A model generated the notes under the pieces. It was not told the origin of the DNA, made no database searches, and worked only from the letters and a program-made list of their open reading frames with translations. Of a DNA stretch of 64,000 bases, positions 1-11,700 are shown in pieces; position 1 is the stretch's first letter, and each line of letters opens with the position of its first letter. The DNA is from Pectinophora gossypiella (lineage: Eukaryota; Arthropoda; Insecta; Lepidoptera; Gelechiidae): NCBI RefSeq assembly GCF_024362695.1, contig NC_065420.1:11385420-11449419 (forward strand), in the 5' to 3' direction. Both the position numbers and the translations under genes were made by a program.

Positions 1-327
1 TAAGGAAGAGCCAAGCCTCCTAACACAGACTTTCCCAGTTTAAAGGGGGGCTTGGGTCAACTAGCATTTAAAAGAAAATATTGTCTAAAACGAATAAAGA
101 TTTTATTTATTTATTTATTTATTTATACTAGATTTCTTTATAGGAACAATAGTAGATCGATTATATATACGCATTGAAACAATAGGTTATTATTATTAAT
201 AAAAGATAGTGGACAGACCCATAGATGAACTAAGTATACATAATACATATATATGTATACATATTTGTGTATGTTTTTGTTTTTTTTTTCCTCCTAAATG
301 GCTTATGTATGGTTTATTACATGCCAC
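1..327. other. AT-rich non-coding DNA with a TTTA microsatellite
   Basis: No gene or recognised element is seen. A run of TTTA repeats lies at about 101-126. The stretch ends at the left target duplication of the inverted-repeat transposon that follows. Confidence 0.6.
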
Positions 328-335
328 TGTCAGTT

Positions 336-1076
336 CGTTTAGGCGCAGAATGTCCAATTCGCAAAATGTCCAGTTCGCAAAACGTCCAATTCGCAGAATG
401 TCCAGTTCGCAAATGGTCCAATTCGCAAAATGTCCAGTTCGCAAATTGTCCAATTCGCAGAATGTCCAATATTCATCGTAACGTGATTAATTTACTAATT
501 AAAAAATTTGGGTTCTAATGATACGTCAAATTATTAGTTAAAATCAGGTTTTATCTTCCCCACATTTCTTTCAATACAAGGTATGTTTATAAAATCAACA
601 TATAACATAAACATACGCTGATTATAATTTTAAAGTCAAAAATTGAAGGGAACTGTTAGTTATACAATATATTTAAATATCAATACAATTTAAATTACCA
701 AATCAATAAAAAAAGTTAAGCTGATTCTAATTCGTCCGCTAATTATAATTTTAAACAAAGTAAAAAAAAAACTGTCACTTGTAGAGTGACAGTTTATGTT
801 ATTATGTTATATGTTGATTTTATAAACATACCTTGTATTGAAAGAAATGTGGGGAAGATAAAACCTGATTTTAACTAATAATTTGACGTATCATTAGAAC
901 CCAACTTTTTTAATTAGTAAATTAATCACGTTACGATGAATATTGGACATTCTGCGAATTGGACAATTTGCGAACTGGACATTTTGCGAATTGGACCATT
1001 TGCGAACTGGACATTCTGCGAATTGGACGTTTTGCGAACTGGACATTTTGCGAATTGGACATTCTGCGCCTAAACG
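336..1076. mobile_element. 741-base non-autonomous DNA transposon with long terminal inverted repeats
   Basis: The two ends are inverted copies of about 270 bases each; both arms start with cgtttaggcgcagaatgtcc. The arms meet around a short AT-rich centre (about 610-800). Perfect 8-base direct repeats, tgtcagtt, flank the element at 328-335 and 1077-1084, which fits a hAT- or P-like target duplication. The outer part of each arm is about eight tandem copies of a 16-base unit (caaaatgtccarttcg), with the variable base alternating A and G from copy to copy. No transposase is encoded. Short open frames across the arms are repeat translations. The superfamily is inferred from the duplication length only. 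Confidence 0.85.
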
Positions 1077-1084
1077 TGTCAGTT

Positions 1085-1684
1085 GTCAATGAGCCTTTTT
1101 TAGGTTAAAGTCTATGGAAATTTTTCATACAGACGTAGTACAGACCTAGTGGCGGGAAAAAAAAGATTTAATTTATTATATCGATTTGACGCAACCGAAA
1201 AATCTGAAACATTTTTTATTTTCGTGAAAAGGGTTATTCCTACTCATAGAAAAATATTCAAGTACTTTTTTTTTTTCATCCATTCCCCATTGCTATATTG
1301 TGACGGATTTTGCAATGTTATCAAACTGTTTCTTCCCGGAGTTACCCAGCACAGATAAGATATGGTTATCCATATGCATTCACAAAATTAGTCGCTCTTT
1401 GCATTGATGACTTCATATAAATACATAACATACCTACGTACCTTTCGACAAGGTCGAGAATAATACTGATAACATGCCGGTTTTCGATGCGACTTCCTGC
1501 AAGGGCTTTGAGGACTTCGTCCGTCAGACAATGTACTAACTGATTGAATATCAATTTTTGTATCTCTTTTTAACACCCGACGCTGAACAAAGAAGGGTTT
1601 CTTTGTTACAAAAATTGATATTCAATTGTTATAATTTTCATCTCTTTGTAGAATTTTCAAATTGCGTAGTATTTGTGTTTTTTG
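1085..1684. other. Non-coding DNA
   Basis: I see no gene. The short imperfect inverted segments around 1366-1630 (atcaatttttgt near 1550 and acaaaaattgat near 1608) may mark another worn fold-back element. Confidence 0.45.
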
Positions 1685-1994
1685 CGTGGTGGAGTATGCT
1701 GGGCACAGGCCTCCCCTCAATCAACCGGAGGGGGTATGGAGCATACTCCACCACGCTGCTCCACTGCGGGTTGTTGGAGGTGTTTTTATGGCTAATAGCC
1801 GGGACGGCTTGACGTGCCCTCCGAAGCACGAAATCATCTTATTTTTCGAACAATCAGGTGATTCAAGCCTGAAAAGTCCTTACCAAACAAAGGACAGTCT
1901 CACAAAGTGATTTCGACAATGTCCCCATCGGGAATCGAACCCGGACCTCCAGATCGTGAGCCTAACGCTCTAACCACTAGACCACCGAGGCTGT
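1685..1994 (-). mobile_element. tRNA-derived SINE, family A
   Basis: Read on the minus strand, the head at 1993-1922 resembles a tRNA with A-box-like and B-box-like (gggttcgattcccg) segments. It is followed by the family body and the tail carrying the conserved cggttgattgaggggaggcc segment. A near full-length sister copy in the other orientation is at 41156-41437. The acceptor stem halves do not pair as in a real tRNA, so this is a SINE and not a tRNA gene. Confidence 0.8.
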
Positions 1995-2224
1995 ATAATA
2001 TTAGATTACATGTTAATTAAATAATGCTATGTTATTTGACCAACTCGCGTAATCTACGTGTTTCGTTGCCCGGAGACACTTTAGTTTAGTTAGTTAGTTA
2101 TTAGTTTTCCGCATTGCGACGAGTGAAGCCGCCAACAGGGCCGCCGAGAATATATTGCCGACACAAGCCGGCGGGACGGCGGGTTTGGTGTGTACTGCAC
2201 TTTACAAGTTACATGACAATATTG

Positions 2225-2566
2225 GAGCTGTGGTAGCTCAGTTGAAAGAACGCTTGCCTCTCACTTTGAGGTCGCAGGTTCCAATCCGGCACATGCCTAA
2301 ACCAATGATTGTCGAATTTGTTTTCGAATTCATGTTTGGAGCGTAAATGATTATCACGTGCAGTGACGGAAAACATCGTGAGGAAACCCACATTCCCGAG
2401 AAATTTCCGAGGTACGTGACCTAACCTCTATTAGGTTGGTTTTCCCTTCGCGGGAAGGTCAAACGAACAGTCGCTTCTGAAAAAAAACCGGACCCGTCAA
2501 ATGTCAAAAACTGGACCTGTTAGGTAAGCGGAAACTGTGTAAAACGAGATAATGATGGTGGTAAAC
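2225..2566 (+). mobile_element. tRNA-derived SINE, family B, with 16-base target duplication
   Basis: The head (gtggtagctcagttgaaaga, then a ggttccaatcc B-box) is tRNA-like, and the body matches copies at 30760, 48257 and 55440. Perfect 16-base direct repeats, ttacatgacaatattg, flank it at 2209-2224 and 2567-2582. This is the signature of LINE-assisted insertion and fixes both ends. Confidence 0.9.
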
Positions 2567-2582
2567 TTACATGACAATATTG

Positions 2583-5500
2583 TCTTCTCAACGCAGCGTA
2601 GCATCGCATCCGACTGCCGAGTCCAACTGAACCACCCACCAGTCCAACTGTGAATAAAAATAGTAGATTACCACATAAACCCAAAAAAAAAAAAGAATAA
2701 ACAGAAAATTCAGTAGCATCAACCGTTAGCATTGCTATAAACTAAAAAAAAAGAAAATAATATAATAACACTTTTTATTTCACTTATTTACAAATACGAA
2801 TTATTACTAAAAGTTATAAATATACATAGCAACATTATAAACAACACTGCATAAAAAAGTAATATTAAAAAAAAATAGCAGCATATGAGCATAACAAGAA
2901 GTCTTCATAATTAAAGGCAAGAGGATGATGTAAACATAACATTAAATAAAGCATTTTAACAGAGATAGAGTGTGGATACTGGAATAAATCTTACTTCCAT
3001 ATAGTGAATAAGATAGTTCCAAGCCATGTTCTGCTCACAATGCTGAAAGTCGAAACCACACCTTTTAATGACAAGAACTATAGAACATGCAGAGAGGCAG
3101 ATATGAGACTGCATAACAAACACTTATTCAGATACCAAATACTCTTCAACTAAGTCAAAGTCTATAGATATCATATATTATGTAGTTGTAAGACCGAATG
3201 TCCTTTTAAACTCCAAACCCCACTACTGTGTCTGGAAATCTCGACCTTGAGACTTTATATAGGTATCACAAGTCAAAAGTATTTAAAACAAAAAATTAAA
3301 GTGAAATGTGATTTTTAGAAAGTTCACAATTATAAGTGACTTTAAGTGGCACTAATAAATATGATACACATTAAAAAAAAAAATCTAGACATTTTTTTCT
3401 ATTACAAGCTATGAACAAAAATTGCCCTGGTAGACTTCATACTACCGGTAGACATGGAATCAAAGGCAAAGGATTGATAATGAACAGTTACGTTTTATCT
3501 TTGTCTTCCTCATCCTGCAGCACTGACGCGGTCACATTTTCTGCTTCCCCTCGGCTGTCATTTTCTAACTTCTCAGACGATTTATTTGTTTTCGAATGTC
3601 TTTTTGAACAAGGCATTTTAAATATTGTCTTTAAATCTTAAATAATACTTTCATAGGTTCACACACAGTTTATTGATTTATTAATTTTGACACAATTTAT
3701 TGATGGATGGATTTTTTTTGCAAATATGTCTGTACGCGGTCAAAGCCTAGAGGCAACTGAAGCTACAAGTCTAAATTGTTGGAGGGGGGAACCAGCTGAC
3801 TCATTCATCTGACACCTGTCTGATTGGTCTTACAGATTGCAAGGTAGTGTATGAATTTTCGCAAGTCATGCCGGTAAATAACATGCCTAGCAGATTCCAT
3901 GTTAAAGTTATTCTACACACACATACACTAACACAAAAATAGAAACAAAAAATTGGGAAAATATGACACAAAACTTGCTTGTCAACTCCCATTGGTGCTG
4001 ACTTTATTCAATTAAATCTGGAATAACACCAAAACATATCACATTTTGCAGATACACACATTTACAGAATAAATCAGTAATCACTATTTAAACTTTCAAG
4101 AAGTTATATATGATAAATAAGTTAAATTGCCGAAATGCATGTTCATACACCTTGTTGAAATCTAAGCAGTTAATTTTTTTTGTTTTAATTATTTAGTTGA
4201 TTGAACATTAAGTACTGATGCATGACAAACTGTAAGTAATGTTAACTATTGAGAAATAAGTTAATCAACATACATATATAGAACTAGAAGAGATATTTAA
4301 AATTACCTTAGGAAGCCGATAATGAGATGATAAAAGATTATCGCGGCATACTGTGGCCAGAAAATGCAATAAAACAGTATGTGGAGTCCAGGCATAACAC
4401 ACGACACATGAAAATGATGACTGTAGCACACCTACAAATGGCATAAAGTGAAGTTATTTTTACTGTGATATTAATAATGATTTGAGTGACATAAAAATAT
4501 TAAAAGCTGAACATGATTATGATGATACTTTATTATTAAGCAATTGCGCAATAATGAGACAAAATAACAACTGCGATGACGGAGAAAATAAAAACTGAAC
4601 AATACCTGGTCTCAGCGGTCTTGAGGTTTAATTCACTACCCATTTGGACACTGATAATTCAAAAAACACCATATCACGCCTAACGTCAATTTATAATGTC
4701 GGAATTGTAACTGAAGTGGTATTCACTGTATCAATGCGTAAAATAAAATGCCAGAAAAAAAATGAAAAAATCTGATGTCAAATTTTGTTGTTGTGACAGT
4801 AGAAGTTGCGTTTAGAATATCCGTCAAAAGTAATGTTTAAAAACATGAATGACCAAATTAATGAATAAATACATGAATTAATCAACAAAAAATTTCCAAT
4901 AAAAAAAGACAAGCTTATCAAGTAATTTAATGTGAAGAAATTGGATAATTAGTAATTATTTTATTACTATTGATTACACTAAATAACTGTTTACTTTTTA
5001 TTATGCCTTGATTAAGTTTCCGAATAAACCTTATAGAGATGTGCTGTTTTTATTTTATAGTGGCTTTTCGGCGGGAAACGGGAACGGGACAGTTGCTTTC
5101 TTCATTGGGTAATCTAAATAATTAATACGAAGTGGTGTTTTGTGGTTAATGATCGCATTAAGTTAGTCGGAAGACATTCGCGAGTGTTATTATATTGGAG
5201 TATTCAATAAACAAAGTGTATCTGCCTATTTTCGCTTCGTGCTGGGAAGCCGCTTCATAACTCAAAAGTTTATGCGGACTTTTGAGTTAATTCGTTTGGG
5301 GTTCGGAGTAGGAGTCTACTCCGAGGGTGGGGGCTTAGGTTTCATCATCATCACCTTTCATCATTTCATTAATCATCAAGAAAAAAAATACGTCAGACAT
5401 GGCTGTATGGGCATAGTTCCCTTTGCCTTACCCTTCGGGGAAAACCAAAACAAAAAAAAAAAAAATATTTTATAGTTCCGGGTGGTTACCGGTTTTTTCA

Positions 5501-5656
5501 ATTATCGATTTTAAAAATATAACATTAAATTCCAGTTATTTCTACGTAGTAATATGTAATTATATTCTTTACTGGTCCGTTTTTATTGCCTTGAACTTAA
5601 TAAAAAGCAAATTCAATAACTACAAGACATAATTATATTGTTGAATATTCCAATCC
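2583..5656. other. AT-rich non-coding stretch with weak minus-strand exon candidates
   Basis: No gene can be named. On the minus strand two short open exons with good borders can be joined (4643-4606 and 4420-4307; see the findings). A 42-codon open frame with charged, hydrophilic content also sits at 3616-3488 (minus). Otherwise the DNA is AT-rich with homopolymer runs and gives no protein similarity that I recognise. Confidence 0.4.
4307..4643 (-). other. Possible two-exon start of a small membrane protein (weak)
   Basis: Minus-strand exon 4643-4606 begins ATG, encodes MGSELNLKTAET and ends at a usable donor (gtattg) in phase 2. Exon 4420-4307 follows a cag acceptor, stays open in that phase, holds a strongly hydrophobic run (LHILFYCIFWPQYAAIIFYH) that could be a membrane segment, and ends at the donor gtaatt. 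An alternative acceptor 11 bases upstream (exon from 4431) gives a stop after 43 codons instead. I cannot find a convincing next exon and I do not recognise the protein. It may be chance. Confidence 0.2.
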
Positions 5657-5670
5657 GTTGCCATGACACC
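5657..5670 (+). promoter_or_regulatory. X-box-like (RFX) site upstream of BBS2
   Basis: The sequence gttgccatgacacc has a perfect left half-site (GTTGCC), the AT spacer and a partly matching right half of the RFX X-box. It lies about 70 bases before the BBS2 ATG. BBS genes are known RFX targets in animals with cilia. The match is seen; function is inferred. Confidence 0.5.
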
Positions 5671-5739
5671 ATCGAATATCAGACAAAAGTTCATATTGAG
5701 TTGTAATCAAAACAATATACGATCCTGCAAAGTATTAAA

Positions 5740-8700
5740 ATGCAGATATCTACGGTTCAACCGGTGTTCAAGTTAGAACTAAACCACAAAGTAACGCCTG
5801 GCATTGTGACGATAGCAAAGTATGATGGCACACACCTTTGCCTCACTGCGTGTGCTGGTTATGATAAAGTATGATAATTATTAAGTTTTACTCAATACAT
5901 ACATAAACTCAAGCCTGTAATCTTTGCTGTGATAAGTAGAGCCACAAGTAATCAGATGACTTGTAACCAGTTTTCATTGATTCGAAGGTTTTTAGATAGG
6001 TATTGATGAACTGTTTAGTGACAGATGATCAACCCATCACACATGTCCATCATGTTAGAGGACACACACGTTCCACCTGACAGGTTATGCGACATGCTTG
6101 CGGAAGATAAGCTGTTTGACGCATTATGATAATGATACAAAGTTTTCTTCTTATACATACATAAGATCACGCCTATTTCCTATTAGGGTAGGCAGATACC
6201 AGGGAATTCCAATTACTACGTTTCTGACACTTTCACTTCTCCCACTCGCATCAAAATATTCATACATGCCTAGGCCTTTCATTAAATTAAACTATGCTTC
6301 TTCCGACTCAAACATTTACGTCAGCTTCATAAATCTCTTCTCTCTTCAGATAATAATCCATCATCCACACGGGGCGGTAGCGAGCGGCCGCGCACAGCGA
6401 TCGCAGGCGCACGGTGAAGTCTCAGAACTAAACCTCAGTCAAGCAGTCATCGCACTCGCGTCCGGGCCGCTTAAACCTGACGTGGCGAGAGACATGCTGC
6501 TTATTGGCTCGCCAACGCAGATATTAGGTAATATTATAGCATATGAGTACCCAGTCCAGCTCAAAAAACATCTCCTAACATTAATCTGCTTATTTTCAAC
6601 CATAGCTTACGACGTCCACGACAACACTGACTTGTTCTTCAAGGAGGCGCCGGACGGAGTAAACGTTATAATTGCGGGTAGTTTCGGCAAACACCACGAG
6701 ACGCTTGCGATTGTGGGGGGCAACAGTTCCGTTCTGGGACTCAACTGGGAGGGGGGAGAGGTCTTTTGGAATGTGGTCAGCGGGAAGGTCTTCTCCATGA
6801 TCGCGTTCGATTTCGACAAGGATGGCGAGAATGAGGTATGTAGGGTGTATGAACGAGAAACATTCAGCCAGCTCCCTCTGAAAAAATGAAGGTCATTCGA
6901 TCCGGCTCGAAGGATGCGTTATGAATATTTTTCAATAGATAATGATGCTAGCCATGTGGAATATCTTACTTTTTGTAATAACTAGGATGATATATACAAT
7001 AATGTACGTATCTACTTACCGTATACAGGGTGACATCGTAACGAAAACTTTGAGTTTTTTTACTACCACCTGCAAACAGATAACTACGATAGCTTTACTG
7101 CTTTTCAAATTCCATAGCCATTTTACCGGCAATGTATATTTTATGTGATAGGCTGCAATTTTATCATTACTTTTACTGCATACAAAAGTATTTTGTTATT
7201 TATCACATTAAGTCGCGAAGCTCCGTGTGTCGTTAATTATGCGGACGAGTATAGTGCAAAGTTGAAGTTTGAACTATTTGCTCATTACTCACTTGTATGG
7301 CGTAAGGTTAGCGTTCACTTGACCCTTCCAACGTCTTCCTTCTATTCCGTGATTAACCTGCGCTAAACTTCTAGCTGCTGATAGGCTGTGAGGACTCGTA
7401 CATCCGGGTGCTGAAGAACAACCAGTTCGTGGTCGAGCTGGCGGAGACGGGCCCCGTGCTTTGCCTCACGCCGGTCACCGACGTTCGGTTCGCGTACGGT
7501 CTCGCTAACGGAACCATTGGTATTTACGAGGAGGGGATCCGCTTGTGGAGGGTTAAGGTACGTTTCTGTATTATTAACACATCACATAAGCACACGATTA
7601 TATCCCAATTGGGGCAATTGGGGTAGTCAGAGCTATATCCATCGCAAGGTGAACTAAGTAACCACACCTTACCGAGCTTTCTCTATCAGTGAAATAAAGA
7701 TTGATTTGAAAGAATACTTCGCATGTCTAGATACTTCGCATATTGGTGCTGATTCCTGTAGACACAATCTAATTTAATTTTAAGTTATAGATATTTTATT
7801 CGCCCGGGTTATTCATTCATTTCCGGTCCAGGCTGTGCTTAGTGGAAGAGTGATCTGTTTTAATAACCTACTTATCTACCATACAGAATACTAGTGTTAC
7901 CACAGCTTGCTTGCATTTTATCTAGTGTAGAGAATACCACTGCTGGGAAAAGACCTTTTTTTTAACGTTCTTGGTGCGTACTCAGGCCAATCCTGGTGAA
8001 CAGAGTAAGCAGTTTTAAATTAAATCTTCTTTTTTATAGTCCAAACAAAACGCACTCTCTCTCCAATGGTCAGGCGAGACGCTGGCATGTTGCTGGAATA
8101 ACGGTCGCGTGGACTGGCGGGACGGCGTCTCGGGCCGGGTGCTGCGCCGCGTGCAGATGAGAGCCGCCGCCGCCGCCATGTTGTTGTCGGACTACCGCTC
8201 TGTGGGCGCGCCTGACCTCGTCTGCGTCTCCGATAAGGGAGAAGGTACGCGCAAAGTTATTGCGTTTTTGTAATTCGCTAAAACATCGCTGTCTGAGGGC
8301 AATAGGTACTTGAGTTATTATGTTGTAAGCGTGTGATGATTTTATAAAAGATTGAGGATATAAGTACCTACATCATCATCTCCCTAGCGTTACCCCGTTT
8401 TTCACGGGGTCCGCTTACCTAACCTGAAGATTTGACAGGTCCGGTTTTCACAGAAACGACTGCCCCGACCTCCCAACCAGCGAAGGGAAAGGTATAATAT
8501 AGGTTAGGTCACATACCTCCGAATTAAATTTCTCGGGAATATAGGTCTCCTCACGATGTTTTCAAGTACCTAACCAAATACCTACCTAGTAAATAAAAAC
8601 CAGGAATGTTTGGACACTGTATAATTGACTAAGTAGGTCTTGAGTCGAGTTTTCATAAGGTCGCCATTTGCCATGTACTTAGTTAAGAGTCTTTTTGTAA

Positions 8701-11700
8701 TTATTTCTTTTTTATTTTGGTGCAATAAAGTGTATTTGTATTTTTCATTTTTAGCAAATTAAGCGCATCTCAACCAACTCTTTTTCGTAGTTCTGGGGTA
8801 CTCTCCACACCAAGAAGAGACAGGCTTCAACGCAGCTAAGAAACTGCCCTCAGAAGAAGATCGGCTGGCCATCACGGAGTTGTTTAATAAGAAGCAAGCT
8901 CTGACAGTTGAGCTGCAGCATTACGAAGCCAACGCCAGTTCGGCTACCAACAGCCTGGATGAGAGACCAGCCACTGCCATGCCTACCAATACTAGACTGC
9001 AAGTTGCTGTTACGCCTGTGCCTGATGAGGTATTTGAGATAGTCGTAGTTGCGCGAGTGTTTTGAGATATTGCAAATATATATCAAAATTTCGTATTTGG
9101 TGTCAATGTGAAATGGTCTCCTCCGAAAGCAGGGAACGTTAATTTTTCTGAATCCATTTAATTTTTGAAGTACATCTTAAATTTCACCGATGGTTGTCCG
9201 ATAAAGTAAGATGATTCCGTGCTTCGGAAGCGGAAGGTGTGTTAAGCCGTTGGTCCCGGGTTACTAGCCCAAAATGCCTCCACCAACCTGCACTGGAGCA
9301 GCGTATGCTCCATATCCCTTCCGGTTAAAGCCGAGCGTGAGACGTATATAGGCTATTTATGTTATGTTTAAATTAAAAATCTAGTGTTTATTCAGGGTTC
9401 TCTAGGCCTGGCGATATCAACGAACAACGAGACGGTAGTCCGCGCGGCGCTGGTTTTAGCAGAGGGTATATTCGAGACGGGCGAGACACTAGCGCGGCAC
9501 CCGCCAGCAAGCGAGTTGCGGTCCTTACTGCATGTGTCGCTGCGCCCGCCGAGGGATGTGCCCGTTGATGTGCATATTAAGGTAAGTGGTGAGTTTAAGA
9601 GCACCGGAAATCAATTTCATTAGTGTCCCGCATAGAATCTTATCTTGCAAGTAACCGGAACTTACTTGTGATCCACAGTGCTCTGAAATATCCTAGTTGT
9701 TAAAACTACCCGTTGTGATAATAAAACTGTATAGAAATAAATTGTGGACTGCCACCAGATGATGGAATTTTGAAGTTTTTGAAATGGGACAGTAAAACTT
9801 TTTTTTTCAGGCCCTAGTTGGTTATGCTGACAGTGAACAGTTCCACATTTTCGAGCTAACTAAACAGTTGCCCAGATTTTCTATGTACACTCTTGCCCCT
9901 CCTAGCTTGGCCAAGCATAGACACGAGAGCTATGTTACATTTAGAATCACTGAAAGAGTCCAGAGAATTTGTATTTGGATCAACCAGAACTTTTTATTAG
10001 AGCAAGAAGTAGAATTACAAAGCGAGGAAGCAAAGGAGCTCCATATTGGTTTTATTTGCTTGAGGGACAAGTCTCAGTTAGACATGGATTTTGGGCCAGA
10101 TGGACAAGTAAAGATTTCTACACCTGATATACGGTTGGCTGGCGATTTGATACAGAGCTTGGGTATTTATCTTAACTTGTCTGATTTACAGGTATGTATG
10201 ATGCAACTTTAACTTATTATTGTCCTAAAATGAAATAACTTATTATTATTCCATTTCAGCTAATTACATTAGTTTATATGGTTATTAGTTAATTTAAGTT
10301 TTATTTAATTTTATTTTTGTTTGATAAGTCTATTTTTGTTCTGTAAGTAACTGTTTTTGTTTATGGTGTAAATAAAGTTTTTAAAGTTTAAAAGGTGAAA
10401 CAAATCAAAGAAAATTACTTGTGTTACAATACTTTTATGCTTAAAATTATTATTTCTCTTAGAAGACTACATCTTACTGTTAAATAAAAAAAGATCACTG
10501 CCCATATAGTTCTACGAAACCGACACATTTCACTGGATTGAAGAAGAACATGTTGTTATGAGGAGGTTCACGCTGGCTGACAGCTTTCACAACCTCCTGA
10601 CCAATAACACCCCCCACCACTGCTGCAGCCCCTGCAACTGTTCCAAATACATCGGACAGCAAGGCATCACTGACAAATCCAGCTGGCAGAGACAGCTCTT
10701 TAACAAGTTCATCGCGCATTTTCAAAAGAATCTCAGTATCTTCCTTCCGTTTAGCAGGATCTGGGTTACGGTTGTGCTCATCTCTGAAACGCATTAATAC
10801 CTTCATGACAAAATAAGATGGGTCGCCACGACGCAGTCGAGATCGCAACTCAGGCTTCGACCAATCAGCTGACAGAGCATTTTGCAGAGGAACATAAATA
10901 GCTCGGCGTTTTACTGTGATGCTAACAGTTTCTCTGGCATTTTCACCAGTGTCATCAGGGCCACGTTTCACAGCTTTGTATTGGACAATTTCTTCAGAGT
11001 ACTCGTGATCGACGAGGTCAGCGAACATGTAACCAAACATACCCCAGACATCGCCACAGAGGAATTTCTTGTTACTATCGCGGCACACGTTATTTATTCG
11101 CTCCAGCTGTTCTTGCTTCAGTCCGGTGGCGACTACTATGTCAAACTGTGTGAAATAACTGTCCTGAAGCTCATCTACTCCTTTGGTCTCCGCCGTGATG
11201 TCTACCATAGGGTTCAACGCTCTCGCTCTTTGCAACGAAACTTCCGCCCGGTTCTCTCCAATTTTATCGGGAGGTGCCAAAAACTGAGAGTACAGATCAA
11301 TTTCCTTAAGCTTTTCGTTATCTAGTAAACAAACACTCTTTACACCAGACAGAATAATGTTCTTTGCGGTCTCAGCACCGAGACCGCCAATTCCAATGAT
11401 CAGAACCTTGGAGGCGCGTAACCTTTTCTGAGATTCTAACCCCCAGAGACGAATTTGTCGATCATACTGCTCAGCCTCTGCTTCAGAGAGCTCCACTTCG
11501 TTATTTTCAACCATGTTTGTTCTTTTATTATGTGAATTTAATACAAAACACTCGAAAATTTCCACTAATCGTATCACAGTTTGACAGTTTCCTTTCCACG
11601 CCGGTGAATGACATGACGCGATCGTCCACCATTTTGTAAAACTAGAGTGTGCTGTGCACGCGTTTCAATATAATCGAGAAAGTCGGTAATTTACGATTCA

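Noticed and set aside
345..475. CRISPR-like array of short repeats
   Set aside because: The units are head to tail without spacers and are mirrored in the other arm of a transposon; the genome is eukaryotic.
196..518. Overlapping short open frames on both strands
   Set aside because: They are translations of the 16-base repeats of the inverted-repeat transposon (repeated SSQ/VQFA-type peptides), not genes.
6098..6349. 5' half of a 263-codon open frame containing BBS2 exon 2 and exon 3
   Set aside because: Only 6350-6527 and 6606-6835 match BBS2. The upstream codons are intron sequence that happens to stay open, and a cag acceptor lies at 6349.
10558..11325. Plus-strand frames over SAE1
   Set aside because: They are antisense shadows; the minus strand carries the E1 family motifs.
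11512..11577. Longer start for SAE1 at 11577
   Set aside because: The extra 21 residues have no counterpart in the family; the ATG at 11514 fits the known N-terminus.
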